Assembly (NCBI GenBank): GCA_023333565.1
Contig: JAJKFH010000374.1
Coordinates: 868,001 to 932,000, forward strand
From: Puffinus mauretanicus
Taxonomy: Eukaryota > Chordata > Aves > Procellariiformes > Procellariidae
DNA: 64,000 nucleotides
Direction: 5' to 3'
Shown: in pieces, positions 11,425 through 24,400 of the stretch
Numbering within the stretch: the first letter of the stretch is position 1
How the letters are laid out: the number at the start of each line of letters is the position of its first letter
The notes under the pieces: model-generated
Told to the model about the DNA's origin: nothing
The model's database searches: none
What the model saw: the letters and a program-made list of their open reading frames with translations, nothing else
Position numbers and translations under genes: made by a program

Positions 11425-14400
11425 TGAGAGGCTTTACAGTCTACAGGTCCACCGTCAGGGCCAGGCACCTTCAGCCCTGAGGTCCCGGGTTGTGTTGAAG
11501 CCGGCATGCATTGCTGCGTGACAACTGTTGCTTTGTAAGGTGGTTTGCACAAGGGGTAACGGCTGCATGCTCAGGCCTGTCTCCTCATTGTTCCCAGCTA
11601 CCACCAAAGAAAACTGAAGCTGAACTTTATTTTCTTTTACTACTTTGATATTGTCCCATGTTATTGTCTGCCTGCTTGCAGCCACTGGAAAACACTTGTG
11701 GTGTTTTTCATTTGGAGGAAAGCGAGGTGGGAAGATCTGCGATCCTTCTGCAGCCCATATTCTGCAAAGACCACCACTGTCTTACAGATCACTATTGGTC
11801 TACTCACAGACGGGACAAATTCACTCTCCAAAGAAGGTAACCAACAAATCAAAAGAATGAACTCCCAGATACACAAATACAACTAAAAAGTCCTGTCCTA
11901 GGAGCTGGGATAGTTTGTTTGGTTTGTATTGACCTGATCCCATTTGAACATCCCTGTTCTCACACTGATCAGGGGCTGAAACGGAAGGAAACTGCTTCAA
12001 GCTTCTCTTTTCTTTTATTTTTTTTCCCTCTCCCCCTCACCACTTAAATTTCACAGGCACCTGAATCTGATCACAACTTCCTCTGTCCAGTGTAAAGTTT
12101 AGTCTGAGAGAGCGCACATACCACAATGCGTTGGGATAATATTAATGTATAGTATTCGAAGCCCCAGGGCCTGTATGTTTCATTAATTTCCTCCCCATTA
12201 AAGTAAAATGAGGATATCCTGTAGAGAATTGCAGTGAACCATTTGGACTGTGAAACTCGTCCTGACCTTGCTAAGAAAAACAGACAGAAGAGGAAAGAGC
12301 AGCTGATCGTAATATACAGCCACCCAAACGAAACACGGGGGTTCCTTGCTCAGCCCTCTTTGCACTACTACCATGCAAATATTTAGCTTAACAGGATGTG
12401 AAGAGCTGGTCAGCAAGCGTTAAAAAAATACGCGCTGATTTTTATTTGTTTAAAATGCGAAACATTTCCCGTACATTCTTTGCAGTGCATTAACCTCAGG
12501 CGCAATTTCCACTCTGGGATTGAGCAAGCCAGGGACCTGGGTTGCACACGAATAATTCAGATTACTGCATCTGTTTGTGCGTGGTTGGGGCATGCATACC
12601 GATCCTTGCTCGTTAACCCAGTGCATCCAAGCTCTGCCAGACCCTCGAGGGCTGGCATCCAAAAGAAACCACCCCTTCCAACACAATTGGCCATTGTGGT
12701 GGTCTATGTCAGCCCGTGAACGGCTCCGACAGGTTTAGGACAGATCCAACAGAGCCCAAGGCCTTTGAAAGCATAAGGATACATCCCCTCCTCCCTGTCC
12801 TAACGTCTTGTCTTTGGTTTTGTTCCTCACCTAGACCCCTTTGATCTCCTCTATCCAGTAACCTTGGTACTCACGCCCCACCACAGCTCACCTTTCCACC
12901 TGACTCGCTCAGGAATGACTAGAGGAAGAAATTTTCCACTTTGGACGTGAAAGCACAGGTATAAGCACATGGATTTTATAAGCAGGAATGGTTTCTTTGG
13001 GGAGGACAAGGGCAGCCATTCAGCCAAGGTTCAAGTTCTACCAGTTCCCCTGTTTCGGCTGTTTCAACCAGCTCTGCCCAAATGCCTGAGCTCTGCTGCT
13101 CCACGGCAGCTGGCGTCACAGGCGAGGTGGGAGGCAGAGGTGTAACCCCTCTGAACATCACCGAACAAGTGAAGAGACTCAAACAGAGCTTGCTTCCTTC
13201 ATTTTTTGGCCGGCACCTACCTTCCTCTGCAGGTTTTCCTATTTGTCCAGCAATCTTCAAGTCACGCCTGAAGCGATCCCCAGGGAGGCAGGGTGAAGCG
13301 CAGGGAGCCTGGGGATCAGTCCTGCTCAGGAAGCCTGCCACAGACTTCACAGCTAAGGTACTTGCACATAAACTTGCATTTGTTCTGGGAAATCAAGCAC
13401 CCACATTGGTCTAAATTACCTTCCGCTGACATGAGACATGCTTCAAAAACACAGCTGGGAAATGATTTCCTCTTCTGTAGCCCCCTCCAACACCAACCCT
13501 TTGAAGACCTAATTTCAATCCCAAGTAATGGCTCTGCCCTGGTCCCAAGACTGCAGGTTAAAAGCATATTTTGGAGGCAGTGCGTGGCCTGCCCTCGGGG
13601 GGAAGAGGCAGTTTGAATTACCCTGCACCAGCCTCTCTGGATTGTTAACAGACCTGCGTGGCCAGGCTGCAGAGGGTGCCCTCCCGTGCCTGGGAGCACA
13701 GGGGTTTTGTGATGCAAGGTATGGGATGAAAGCAGGTATGGGCAGGACTGGGAAGGTGTTCCCTGCCTTCCCCACAAGGAATGAGAAAAACTCCTTTCCA
13801 TACTCCTTCCCTTGCTGCTGCCTTTGCATTGCGGTGCTGTCAGGGAACTCGACCTCTCCATAGCTGTTGCAAATGGTGGTGGGATTCAGGAGCAGAGAGG
13901 TGACAGAACTGCAGGGTAACATGTCCCTCCAAGACAAAATCCAGTTAAAATAATCCCCCTGATCATGCAACCCCCCCGAGATAAAAATCAAAAGACTCAC
14001 CTGGACTGGATGACTAGAGAAATTGGTTAACTACCCCCCAAAATCTTTAGCTCAGCACCTCGTTTCCTCCCCATAAAGCCCTAACTCTTAATTCATGGTC
14101 TTGAGTTTCAAAACCCATTGCCAATGCACGTCCCATGCCAGAGGTTCATAAGAAAAACCCATTTGTATTTGCTTGAACCTTAAAAGTAAAGCTTATTCCA
14201 GGATAAAGCCTCATTCCCTTATTTTCCAAACTCCATGACAGTAGCTGCCATTTACTTCTCCTCAGCTTCCTACCAGCTCCTTCTGACAAACCCCAGCATA
14301 TTCTTCTCCCATTTCACTTCACGTTTCCCCTTTGCCAGCAACTTTCTTCCTCCTCCTACCTCAGAAGCACCTTCTCTTACCCATTTCCCAGCACACAATT

Positions 14401-14790
14401 CAAATGCTTCCTTAAATTAGAGGTGGGTCTGAAGAATGAAGGTTAAATCCAGATTTTGCAATGTTTCAGCGGTGTTTGGCTCCTAGGCAGTCATTTGGGC
14501 CTGTCTCTGCTTCCAGTGCCCTAAATTGCATGAAGAATTTGGCCTCTGGGCATAGGAATGCATATAATAATTAATCACAAAAGGCTCCAAGCACCATATA
14601 TATGCCAGCGATGGCATTTGCACCATTTAGATTTGAAACAAGGACTTTTATGCTTGTATTTGCTTGTAAAGTGCCAAGCCCCCATTTGAGACCAGATACA
14701 TACCATTGTCCCATTCTGCACAGACCCACGCCTTCAGCCAGCTCTCAGCAGGGTGGGAGCAGGGGGGAGGACATACTCATGATATAATAT
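11425..14790. other. Unique sequence, no gene recognised
   Basis: No supported gene. Minus-strand frames of 181 and 161 residues (13,316-13,861 and 13,515-14,000) overlap each other and a plus-strand frame of 111 residues. They show no domain and look like chance openness in GC-richer DNA. Confidence 0.45.
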
Positions 14791-14799
14791 GCAATAGCC

Positions 14800-15600
14800 T
14801 GATGATTACTAATATTTCTTAATAAAAAAGCATATATAAAAAAAATGCTAAAAAAACACAGCCCCCAGCTCATGATTTGAATAAAGGGGAGGGAAGAAGG
14901 TGTGAGGGGGAAATTGTCTTAATTAAAATTCTCCCTTTCATCCTGGTAATTACATTCAAACAGGCGACAGCAGCAGCATCGCTGCTTGTCACCGTGCCAA
15001 AAAAAGAAATTGATTTGATCACCGGGACATCGTGTTGCATTAAATAAAATTCTTAAAAATCTGCCAGCATTTTTTTTTTTTTAAACTGTAATTACTTCTA
15101 GAACACTGCAAAGAAGGGCAAAAACAGAGAGAAAAGAGAAGAACAGGAGGAGGAGGAGGAGGAAGGGGACCCAGTGGCAGATAATACGCCAGTAATGATG
15201 GAAACACCTGTAAGCCAGCAGAGATCTAGCTGCTATCAGCTCTGGCTGCATTCCATATCCATTAGCTACAAGAGGCTGCTTGGGCTCCAGGAAAGGAGGG
15301 TGTTAGCTCTGACAACTGGTGAAAAGCTGATGAAAACGTACCAAAGGGGCAGTCACGGCGCTGCCATTTGATAAAGAGGAGGAGAAAAAAAAAAAAAAAA
15401 AAAAGAGAGAGAGGAAAGGGAGAAGGAAAAAAAAAAGCCTGGAGTAAATCAGTCTAATTAATGGCTTTGCTCATTTATCGGGGGCAAATGCTAATTATTC
15501 TTTTTAATCACTTTTCTGCCGCAGTTGCTCATTCTCTCTCTTTTTTTTTTTTTCCCTGCCAGCTCTGCTTAGTGAGAGAGGCCAGCAGAAAAGCAATCCA
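14800..15600. promoter_or_regulatory. Candidate conserved non-coding regulatory block
   Basis: This is a long, repeat-free block with many homeodomain-type cores (TTAATTAAAA near 14,920, TAATTACATT near 14,947, GTCTAATTAATGG near 15,450, GCTAATTATT near 15,490) and stretches such as 'ttgatttgatcaccggg'. It also contains simple tracts: an AGG run (15,145-15,163), a purine tract (15,374-15,437) and a pyrimidine tract (15,532-15,557). The mix of TAATTA cores and unique flanks is typical of vertebrate enhancer elements near developmental genes. This is an inference from texture. Confidence 0.4.
15374..15437 (+). repeat. Polypurine tract with A20 run
   Basis: Sixty-odd nucleotides are almost entirely A and G, including a continuous A run at about 15,385-15,404 followed by GA repeats. 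A polypyrimidine tract lies 95 bp downstream at 15,532-15,557, so the two are roughly complementary. Confidence 0.8.
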
Positions 15601-15609
15601 AACCTCAGG

Positions 15610-16690
15610 CTTATAAATAAGGAAAGCACAAGAGAAAATGAAAGAATAGATGAAATCATTCCATGAAATCCTACCAGGCTTCTCTCCATGTAGCAACTCC
15701 CAGCACCCTTCCTGGTCTCCTGCCTCTCTGTGACCCACAGGCTAAAAACCAAAATGCAGAGCAGCCCTTGACAGCGAAAGCAGAGGCTGAAAGATCCTGC
15801 AAGACAGCTTTTAAAAAAATCCCTTCAACCTCTGAACTGCTGCTCTCATAAACCCTGTTTCTGTCTCTTACTATTCACCAACACCTGCATGAACAGCTTT
15901 TGTTCATGCCACTTCACAGGAAACAACTCTGCTGGTAAATGCAAGAGCTTCTGTGTGTGAATATCTGTGTTTAACTTTCCTGTCTGTTGTCCTATCCACA
16001 ATGCGCAGGGCAGGGCTGTCAAAAGCAGTGAGCAATGTTGGTTGCACATCTCCAAACACCTCAAGAGCTTGGCTTTGAGAAGGCAGCTAATGCACCACTT
16101 TCTCAAGCCTCTTCAAGCTGGTTACCCGAAAAAGCCACTAATTACCACCATAAATCTTGTTCTCATTCATCAAGTGGCGAGCAGAAGCTTCTAGGGTTCT
16201 AGTGACCAAAGAGACCATAAACACTGGGACTAAATCTGCAAACAAACCCACAGACTTAAGACAATTCAACAAAACCACCCAGCAAATTGTCAAAAAAAAA
16301 AAAAAGCAAAACCAAAACTACATGCAGAAGCAAAAGCCAGTTTGCAAAGAAATCTCAGCAGAAAAAGACTCCATTCACGGCAGTCTATTTGGAGTAAGAC
16401 ATGTGATGAGCATCAGTGAAGAGACAAAGACGAAACATGACTTTCAGACTAGACAGACGGTATTTGGGAGAGTACGTGAGCAGAGCTGCTCTACCAACAC
16501 AGCCAAGACCTGAGATCCTGTTTTTCCTTACCTTGAATTTGCAGGAGGAAACAAGTTACTCAACCCCAGTGAGCCAGGAGGATCCACGCAGCCTCCCCCC
16601 TTAGGAGCAACAGCACCCATGGCAGCTGATCCAGGAGGACACGGGCGAGCTCTTAGAGGAAACTGGCTGCAGAGCAGCTTTCTTTGGTCA
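15610..16690. other. Unique sequence, no gene recognised
   Basis: No exon or repeat family is recognised. An A13 run lies near 16,290-16,303. Open frames here overlap on both strands and carry no domain. Confidence 0.45.
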
Positions 16691-16694
16691 CAGT

Positions 16695-16910
16695 TTAAAG
16701 GTCTCCAATAGAATTTAATTCAACAATCCAGTTACTGCATAGTAAATCCCCTGAGTACTAGATGTGTGTCTTGATAGCTGCTAAACCTCAGTAAACAAGT
16801 CTTTAATCATCCATTGGTAATTAATTAGCAAACAAGAACTAATTGCAACTAGATAGCTTCTTAGATTCAAGACAGTTGTTTTACGTTAATTAAATATAGA
16901 GGTCCATGAG
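16695..16910. promoter_or_regulatory. AT-rich block with clustered TAATTA cores
   Basis: Homeodomain-type cores cluster here: GAATTTAATTC near 16,710, GGTAATTAATTAGC near 16,815, ACTAATTGC near 16,838 and GTTAATTAAA near 16,885. No repeat family or reading frame explains the block. It is a candidate enhancer, but AT-rich DNA produces such words easily. Confidence 0.3.
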
Positions 16911-16914
16911 TTAC

Positions 16915-19900
16915 ACAAATACATTCTAACCAACATATACGCAGGTTTCTAAAATGCATTTGTTTCCTAATGGCAGAGCTTTACCAGTGAAAACTGTTCC
17001 AAGGAAGCTCATTTCAGGGTGGTGCAAATACTGGCACCTGTGAGAGGTGCTCACGAGCACTGATACATCACCCAGCCAAGGGCAGAAGCACCACCACTGT
17101 GACCACAACCAGGACAAGCAAGCTCAGGAAGGCAGAACCAAGAGCCTAACACACAGTGAAAGGTTGAATTAAATATAAATGACAAACACATGAGGAATTT
17201 GTACTCTACTACATTTGTAGTCTGTTCTGTGAAAAACTACTCCTTGAAAAATTATTTGCCTGGCTTTGATGCCAGTCCTAACTGCATGAAGTCAGACTTC
17301 TGCCACCAATTTTGAAAAGAACCAAAGCTTTTGCCCCATTAGTCTCATTTTCAGAGCTGACTTTATAACCTCTTAAAAAACAAGCAAAACCACAAACCAA
17401 GCTGAAGAGATTTTATTACAGTAAGAGAAGTTAAAGCCCTAGCTTGGCACTGCCACACTAAAGATTTGGTGAAATTGAAGTAAAATTTGTGTCTTTTGTT
17501 TTCCCAGGTTGACCTGAATTAGAGTTTTTTCAGGCCCACTAATCCTTTTGCATGTCTTCAAAGACCCTGGAACTCTCCTGTCCCAGTCACGCTACTCACT
17601 TGCCAGCAGTTAACATGATGCTCTAGCAGCAATTTACAGTAATGTTTTGTAAGATCTGGTAGGATGCTGGGGGTATGCAAGTGCATCCTGAGAGGGAGAG
17701 ATCATTTTGAGCCCAGGCGGGTTACAGACAAAACAAACAGCTTGGGCACTTGCAAAGAAATTGCATTTCTCTTGTTACAGGACCAGATCCCATCCATCTT
17801 CCAGACTGTGTGGATTTGGACCTGATTACTACCTAGCTTTCCATTTACTTTTCTTCTTTCTCTATGATGGAAGTTACTGATCATAGTGTCTTAGATCATT
17901 TGGGAGATGGGAACAGCAGCTATTGCCTCTGCCACTGTAGCCCAGCCCTTTGCGCCGTTCCCTGTACTGTGTTCACCAGGCTCAACACACATCCACGCGT
18001 ACCAATCCACAGCTGAATTCTCTTTGCCTTTCTAGAGCCTTTCCTCTCCCTCACCTCTCATCCCCACTCTATACACCACCCCTAAATCCACCTGGCTTTC
18101 TCTTACGCCTTCCCCTAAAGCTGCAATGGCAAGCTTGCCTCCCTGCCTGGAAACTACAGTGAACTTTGCATGTCACCACAGAGCTGTACCGCAGTATTAG
18201 AGGTTTCCCCTCTGCTTTCTTCCCTAGATCAGCATTGCAGCATGACAAGGCTTCATCTTCCTTCCCCTGCCTCCCTGTCCTATCTACTTGCATAGCTCAG
18301 GCGGCTGGGGCTGCAGCACAGGAGTTCATGGGCAGGGAGAGAAAAGAAAGGGAAGATGACTCCTCATTGAAGAGGTATAAAAGAGAGGGAGGAGGCCAGG
18401 TAGATAAAATTCGACAATCGTGATTTACATACACAACCGAAAAACAGCAACCAAGCGGTCTATGATCCCAGTCACAGATGCTGCAGCTCTTTTCTGCAAG
18501 GAGACTGTATCCCTTTGGCATGGCCTTCCCAGAGACCGTACTACGCACGGTTGTGAGATAATTTCATCCAAATGTGCAAATATGCAAAACAGATCATACA
18601 ATGGGCTTGAGCTGAAATGCATTAATGACTACGACATCCCGAACTCCTCCTGTGCAGCTCAACCAACAGAACTTTGCTGCCCAAACTCCTCCAACGGGCC
18701 GGCACGCAACTCCTTTTCCATGACAGAGGAGGGGAAGGCAAAATCTATGCTACATTGCAACCTCTTATCTGCTCACATTTACCCACCTGACAATAGCTGG
18801 ACTTGAATGGAAGTGGAGGGGGAGAGGGCGAGATTTTTCATCTCAACTGGCAGGCAGCAGCAGATTTCATCTCACTCAGCTGCCTCTTACACAAGTAACA
18901 CCCCATTTAGGCCCCCGTGTCCCCCCCAAAACACATGCACCGAGTGTGTGTTTACAAACACATCATTTTTATATGCACGTCAAACACTCGCACACAGATA
19001 GCACGTGAGGAGAGAGATTTAAAAGAAAAATATGTCTTTCTCCATATACTGTATGTTCCCCTGGTCTTTCCATTTCATTCTGCTTTATCTATCAAAAATA
19101 TATTAACCCAAAAGCCTGTTTCCATCAAAGTCTCGATTCCATGAACATTTAAAGATAAGCCTTATCTTATTACTGGTGCATTAACAACAGACATCTAAAG
19201 GGCTACTGTCAATCATCTCCTTTTCTCTGTTTCTTTTTCCCCTCTTCTCAAAGCAGCTTTGCAGAGAGCATGACTGGGACCTCGCAGGGCTTCTGGTGGA
19301 CACAAACGCACACAAACACCGACAAGCACAAAATACCACCCCTGCCCCGGTGAAAGGTACTATGGAAAGACCTGAGGCTCTGGCCAGGGCCAAGCATGCA
19401 CCCATAGAAAAGGAAAGAGAACAGCGTCAAGCACCGGGAAGGAGCCGGTACGAATTTCTACAGATACATACCTCCTTCCCCTACGGCGCAGACGCTGCCG
19501 GCAGATGATCCTAAAGCAATTTTCAAGAAGTTTGCACAGGGGAAACGAACCACTCGAAGAGTCCAAGGTCATAGAGGTCATCTGCATTTCTATTTCCATT
19601 GTATCTATTTTTTATTACAACTTTTCCCTTGCCATCCTTCACTACTACTTTCTCCTGGTATCTAGTCGTCTCCACATCATCTGTGTGAATTTTAAATGGT
19701 TCTTATTAGGACGTCTGCATCAACTGAGGCAGCATCCAAGTGTCTTGGCAGGGATGCTTGTTTGAGGTTTTAAAATTAAAAGGTTCTAGATTACTTATGG
19801 AAAGCAGTGCTGATTTTCCACAGTGATCTTCTGGGGCAGAGCAAACTCCGCAATGGACCTGAATTCCATGCGTCTGGGGCAATTAAAATATCCACCTTAA

Positions 19901-21225
19901 TTTTGCAGCAATGTCTTTTCCTTCCCTTGCATTTTTTTTTGCTTTCTAATTAGAAGTTTTAATTCTGCAATGAGTGTCACTAAAAGCCCCAGCCAAAAAT
20001 AACACAGCCTGTTCCAAAGGCCCTTTGCAAAGCTTTTATTTTTAAAAGCCAGAACAAGACAGACGATCCAAGAGTGATAAATCTAAGGTTTCTGAAAAGA
20101 GCTGAGGATAGCGGGAGGGCAAAGAGACAGCTAGGGAAGAACAGCACGCACAATGCGGCTCGTAGTAAAATCAAACTTCTTCTCATGGACAAAGCCGTCA
20201 ACTGCACGTGTAAGTCTCTACCAGAGATCTTACCAAGGCTTTCTACGTCCACGTCACCAAGGACCTTCAGGCTCAAAGCCTGATCCTCTCTAACATCAGC
20301 ACCTCCTGAACTGGGTTTGCCATCTGCTTTTGCAGATGTGGGAGAAAGCACAAAGTTTGAAGGTCTCTGCCACAAAGTCTGTTCCCTGAGCAATATGGGC
20401 GAGTGCATACCCCCTTGTCGTGAAATGGGGTTCTCCTTTCTGGAAACAAGGCTCTGGGACGCTCTGTCATGTCCCTCCACTGAGGTAAGATGAGCACAGT
20501 GAAACCACCGCACATGGTCAGTGACTTCCCAGCCACGCACACGGGATCAGTTTTACCTTCACAGGCCCAGCACAGAGAATCCACCAGCCAGAGCACTGCC
20601 AGAGATGTTCAGGACAGTCCAGCACTGAGCACAAGTGGAACCTGGAACCAAACCACATTTACTCCAAATGATGCCTCTAAAAAAGTTTCACTGCACCTTC
20701 TGGATACATCTTTTTCAGCAACTTATCTGTTAGTCTTCCCTCAGTTCCTGAAAACATCTGGTCTTCAGGTCAAAAAAAAAAAACAACCAAAAAAAAAACC
20801 CCCAAAACCCCAACCTTACTGCAGGAACCTACCACAGAGAACTGGCAATGAAAAGGATATCCAAGGATGGTGCTGGAGCACGCTTTTGGCCTTCGACGTC
20901 AGTGGGCAATGCATCGTTCCTATGCACACACCCCTATTATTTAGGCCCATATCATCTTTTCCCAAGGACTTCCAGTTTGTTCTTTTGCTGAGAGCTGCTT
21001 GGTTGGATTCCCATCACAGGGAATCAGCTTCCAAACACCCCTAAAAAGAGATGCGATGTGTTGAGAAGGTCTTCACACTTCAGCTGTTCTCTGGCACAAT
21101 AAGACACCAACTCGAAAGCTGAAGAGCTCTTAGAGGACAAACTGAAAGCTGCTGCTGCTTCTCTTTTAAGCTACAGAAATTTCAGCATGAACACACCTGA
21201 TTCTCAACTATGGCACACAATCTAA
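16915..21225. other. Unique sequence, no gene recognised
   Basis: No supported gene. A 128-residue plus-strand frame at 18,420-18,806 has a plain amino-acid mix but no domain and no splice context. A 186-residue minus-strand frame (19,980-20,540) is overlapped by plus-strand frames. An A/C-rich low-complexity tract is at 20,768-20,814. Confidence 0.45.
20768..20814 (+). repeat. A/C-rich low-complexity tract
   Basis: A runs are interrupted by short C runs, ending in CCCCC-AAAA-CCCC-AA. It is the complement type of the G/T-rich tract at 5.95 kb, giving G runs on the minus strand. No unit repeats regularly. Confidence 0.75.
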
Positions 21226-21229
21226 CACA

Positions 21230-21445
21230 GATTCATAGAATAACTCAGATTGGAAAAGATATTGGGAGACCATCTAGCACCAGCCTCTCTGAAAGCAAAG
21301 TTAGTTCAGACCAGGTTGCTCAGGGCTTTGTCCAGTTGGGTCTTGGAAAGTTTGCAAGAACAGAGATTCCAAAATTTGAAATGATACCCTGGCCCTACCT
21401 ACGTGGCTTTCTAGATTGAAACACTGTCCTTTCCCTCACGTGTAT
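21230..21445 (-). repeat. CR1 LINE, 3'-end fragment (older copy)
   Basis: The segment begins 'gattcatagaataactc', the reverse complement of a CR1 3' terminus. It continues through the phrases 'gaccaggttgctcagggctt' and 'ccagttgggtctt', which belong to the conserved CR1 3' region. The orientation is minus, 3' end at left, about 215 bp. Divergence is clearly higher than in the 11.36-kb copy, so it is an older insertion. Confidence 0.85.
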
Positions 21446-21449
21446 TGAG

Positions 21450-24400
21450 GGGGGAGACAAGGTTAAATTAAAATGTGTAAAATGGTTTAATGGGTCACTA
21501 CTGGAAAGAGAAAAGCATTTAAGTATTTCCCCTGAAGTACTGTTATATCACATAAACTTTTATTCAGGTAAACTTGTCTACAGCAGGAATCAGAAGTCAC
21601 AGTCAGCAGCCCGAAGTAGAATTAAAACCAGGTTATATTTTATGGATGGTGGGAAAATGGAAGAATGAACTTTAGGTCTTAAAAAAATACAGTACAGGGA
21701 CACAAAATTTTAACCAGGAAAACACATCAGATGTTTATGCATGTTAGGTGTTTATTTTTCAATCAAGTACATGTGCCCAGATCATGACAGGATGTTTGAA
21801 CTGTGCACATCAGGTCTTTTACCCACTGTTTATATGAATGTCATTCACTATCAGGCCTCTGCGGAAGATAAACAGATTGAAGAGAGATGGGGACATATCT
21901 GAGTTTTGCATTGCTTCCGCCTCTAACTCTGCTATAAGAAACAAAACCTCTTGACCAGAAGAATGTCAGAAAAAACAGGGAAGGGAGAAAAAGAATTGGT
22001 CACAAACCAGAAGGCAGAGAATAGTGCAAACCAAAGGCATCTCCCAAAATACTTAGACATGGGCATACTCTTGAAACCATGAGACACCCAGGGCAATTCT
22101 TCTGGAGTCTGAAAGCGACAGACACAAAGTAGCTGAAACTAAGACCAAAAAGACACATGATCCACTTATCTGGCAGACAATATTCAACATGCATGCCAGA
22201 CAGACTTGCTAAGTGGACTGCAGGCCTGCCAAATCCTTGCTGACGTTCAGATCATTGGGCTTCTTCCCCGCTTTTAACACCTCTGAAGTCTTAGAAGCCA
22301 CAAAGCCAAGCAGTAGGCTTGGACCTACACATGGTGCAGGGAGAGGGGCTTAAAAGTTAAAGTTAATCACAAATCAACCAAAAGTGCCTGTATAGTTTTG
22401 CTCCCCCCCATTCCTACCACCCTCTTCACCACAAACCTTCACTGAGATTCTTCACACAGATTTAAGAAACGCCTATGAAAAAGGTAAGATCCTAAGCATC
22501 CACTGCTATCTCAGACTAGCAGGGAGGACTCTGAAATCTTCAAGACTTCTGCATTAAGTGATACATACCAGTAAAGCACATCCACAAATCCCTTCCAGCA
22601 AGATCTTGTACTGCTTCATTCAACATGCAACTGCTTTGGATTATTCTTCGATACAGCACAACACCATGGTCAAATTGACATAAAACAGAGTCACAAGTTC
22701 TAAGCCAGAAGTATTTTCTTTGTGGACCCATCCTTGCCCCATTTTTGCAGTGGGTTATTCTTACGTTTCACCCACTGTTAAAACTAAAAGACAATATCCA
22801 AATGCATTTAGTGGTTTGTGCTCATGTGCTACCTTCCCCAAACATTTTCCCTTTCTTTTTCCTCCGCTGCAGGGATGCCAGAGTTTACTGTGTATGTGAG
22901 GAGACATTTAGAGACTATCATACAGGCATTGGAGTATGTCCTACAAATGAGAGATTAAATCCCTGTAATTCAGAGGAAAATGCCCTAATTCTCCTGGAGA
23001 TCACCAAGGTCACTCATGCAGCCATACGGTGTAGCGACTTGGCTTGGGCCCTCAGCTGCATGCTGTGGGCATGCCCATCCCACTGAAGCTAGCCATAAAA
23101 CTCACTTTGACTGTTGTAAGAGAAGGTTTAGGGCTACTGCTTCCAAAAATCCCATTCATGGGATACCACCTTTACCTTCAAAAGGTAATTAGAATAATGG
23201 TTCAACCTATGTACTCAACACAGGGTGGAAAGCTAAGAGCGAAAGGATATTTGCAGTGTTCATTTCTACGTTCAAGCTTTTAGAGCACAAACTACTATTT
23301 TGATTGTTATCGAAAGGTCACTCACACTGACTAGAGATTAAGTTGAACAAAAGGCAGCCAGTTAGGGGAACTCTCCCTTTACACACTTTATAACACTGTC
23401 TGATTGAAATAACAAGTAAAAGGATAGCAGGATTATGCACAAAGCCGCAACAACCCCAAAACTCCAGTGTTACTATTGAATGGCTCACATACCCAGACTC
23501 CAAAAGAAAACAGCAAGTAACAAACCAACAGCATTTAGTAACAAAACACAGCTTTTAAGCCTTCGAGAAACAGCAACTTGCTGGCTGTACCAGAGAGCTC
23601 TATTGATGAAAACAGTAGGTGAAACAAGGGGACAGAGGAGCAGCAGGGATGGGGTACAGGTATATTCTGCACAGGAGGACTGATCAATCTACCATTCAAG
23701 TATCTGCAAACTCAGAGTGGAAAGACCACTTCCCTTGCATTCGGAGCAGTATCATGCATTTCCCTTCAGACTCTGATACCATCAAAGCCCAGCATACTTC
23801 CTGTGTGGCACACTGTCCCTTGGCTGAAGTGTTGTCTTTTTAAAAGACAAACCCATCTAATTCTATGTATTTTCACACGAATCATCCCTAACCCGATGTG
23901 TTGAGTTGCATTTTAATCCTGTTGTACCACGGGGACAAAGACACACATACCCCTACCTTCTGCTTTGTGAGTAGCCAGAGCATCAAGGCATCATTTTAGC
24001 AGTCACGTCTACTGCAAGATAACGCCATAGGACAGCAGAGGTTTGAGCCTCCTCGGCGTGTGTGAGAGGGTAGTAAGCTGTTGCTTAAGGCATTAATCCA
24101 TGGGCATAGTTGAAAGGGTGGATGCTATAACAGATTATTGTCCCCGTTATCTTTGAGAGTAGTAACTTACCCAGGCAATCCCCAAGGTTTTGGAATGAAG
24201 ATTTTCAGATGTGCCTCTGGTCACTATTTGGGGCCCACACCAGGACTATGTATTATTCCCCATTCCTAGCAGCACCCCCAGATGAGCCCCAATCCTCACT
24301 TAATGTGTTGCACTCAGCGTATCTCCCACGTGGCCCCTGAAAGGCAATCTTGTGCTGCTACTCCTCCTTGGTACAGCAGCTGCAGGGTAAGAGTACCGAG

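Noticed and set aside
13316..14000. Minus-strand frames of 181 and 161 codons
   Set aside because: They overlap each other in different frames and overlap a 111-codon + frame. No domain is visible, and low stop density here is compositional.
18420..18806. 128-codon + frame with unremarkable composition
   Set aside because: No splice sites that fit, no domain, and no neighbour. It could be conserved non-coding DNA but gives no coding evidence.
19980..20540. 186-codon minus-strand frame, the second longest here
   Set aside because: No recognisable domain; + strand frames are open across parts of it. The peptide switches character with no family resemblance.
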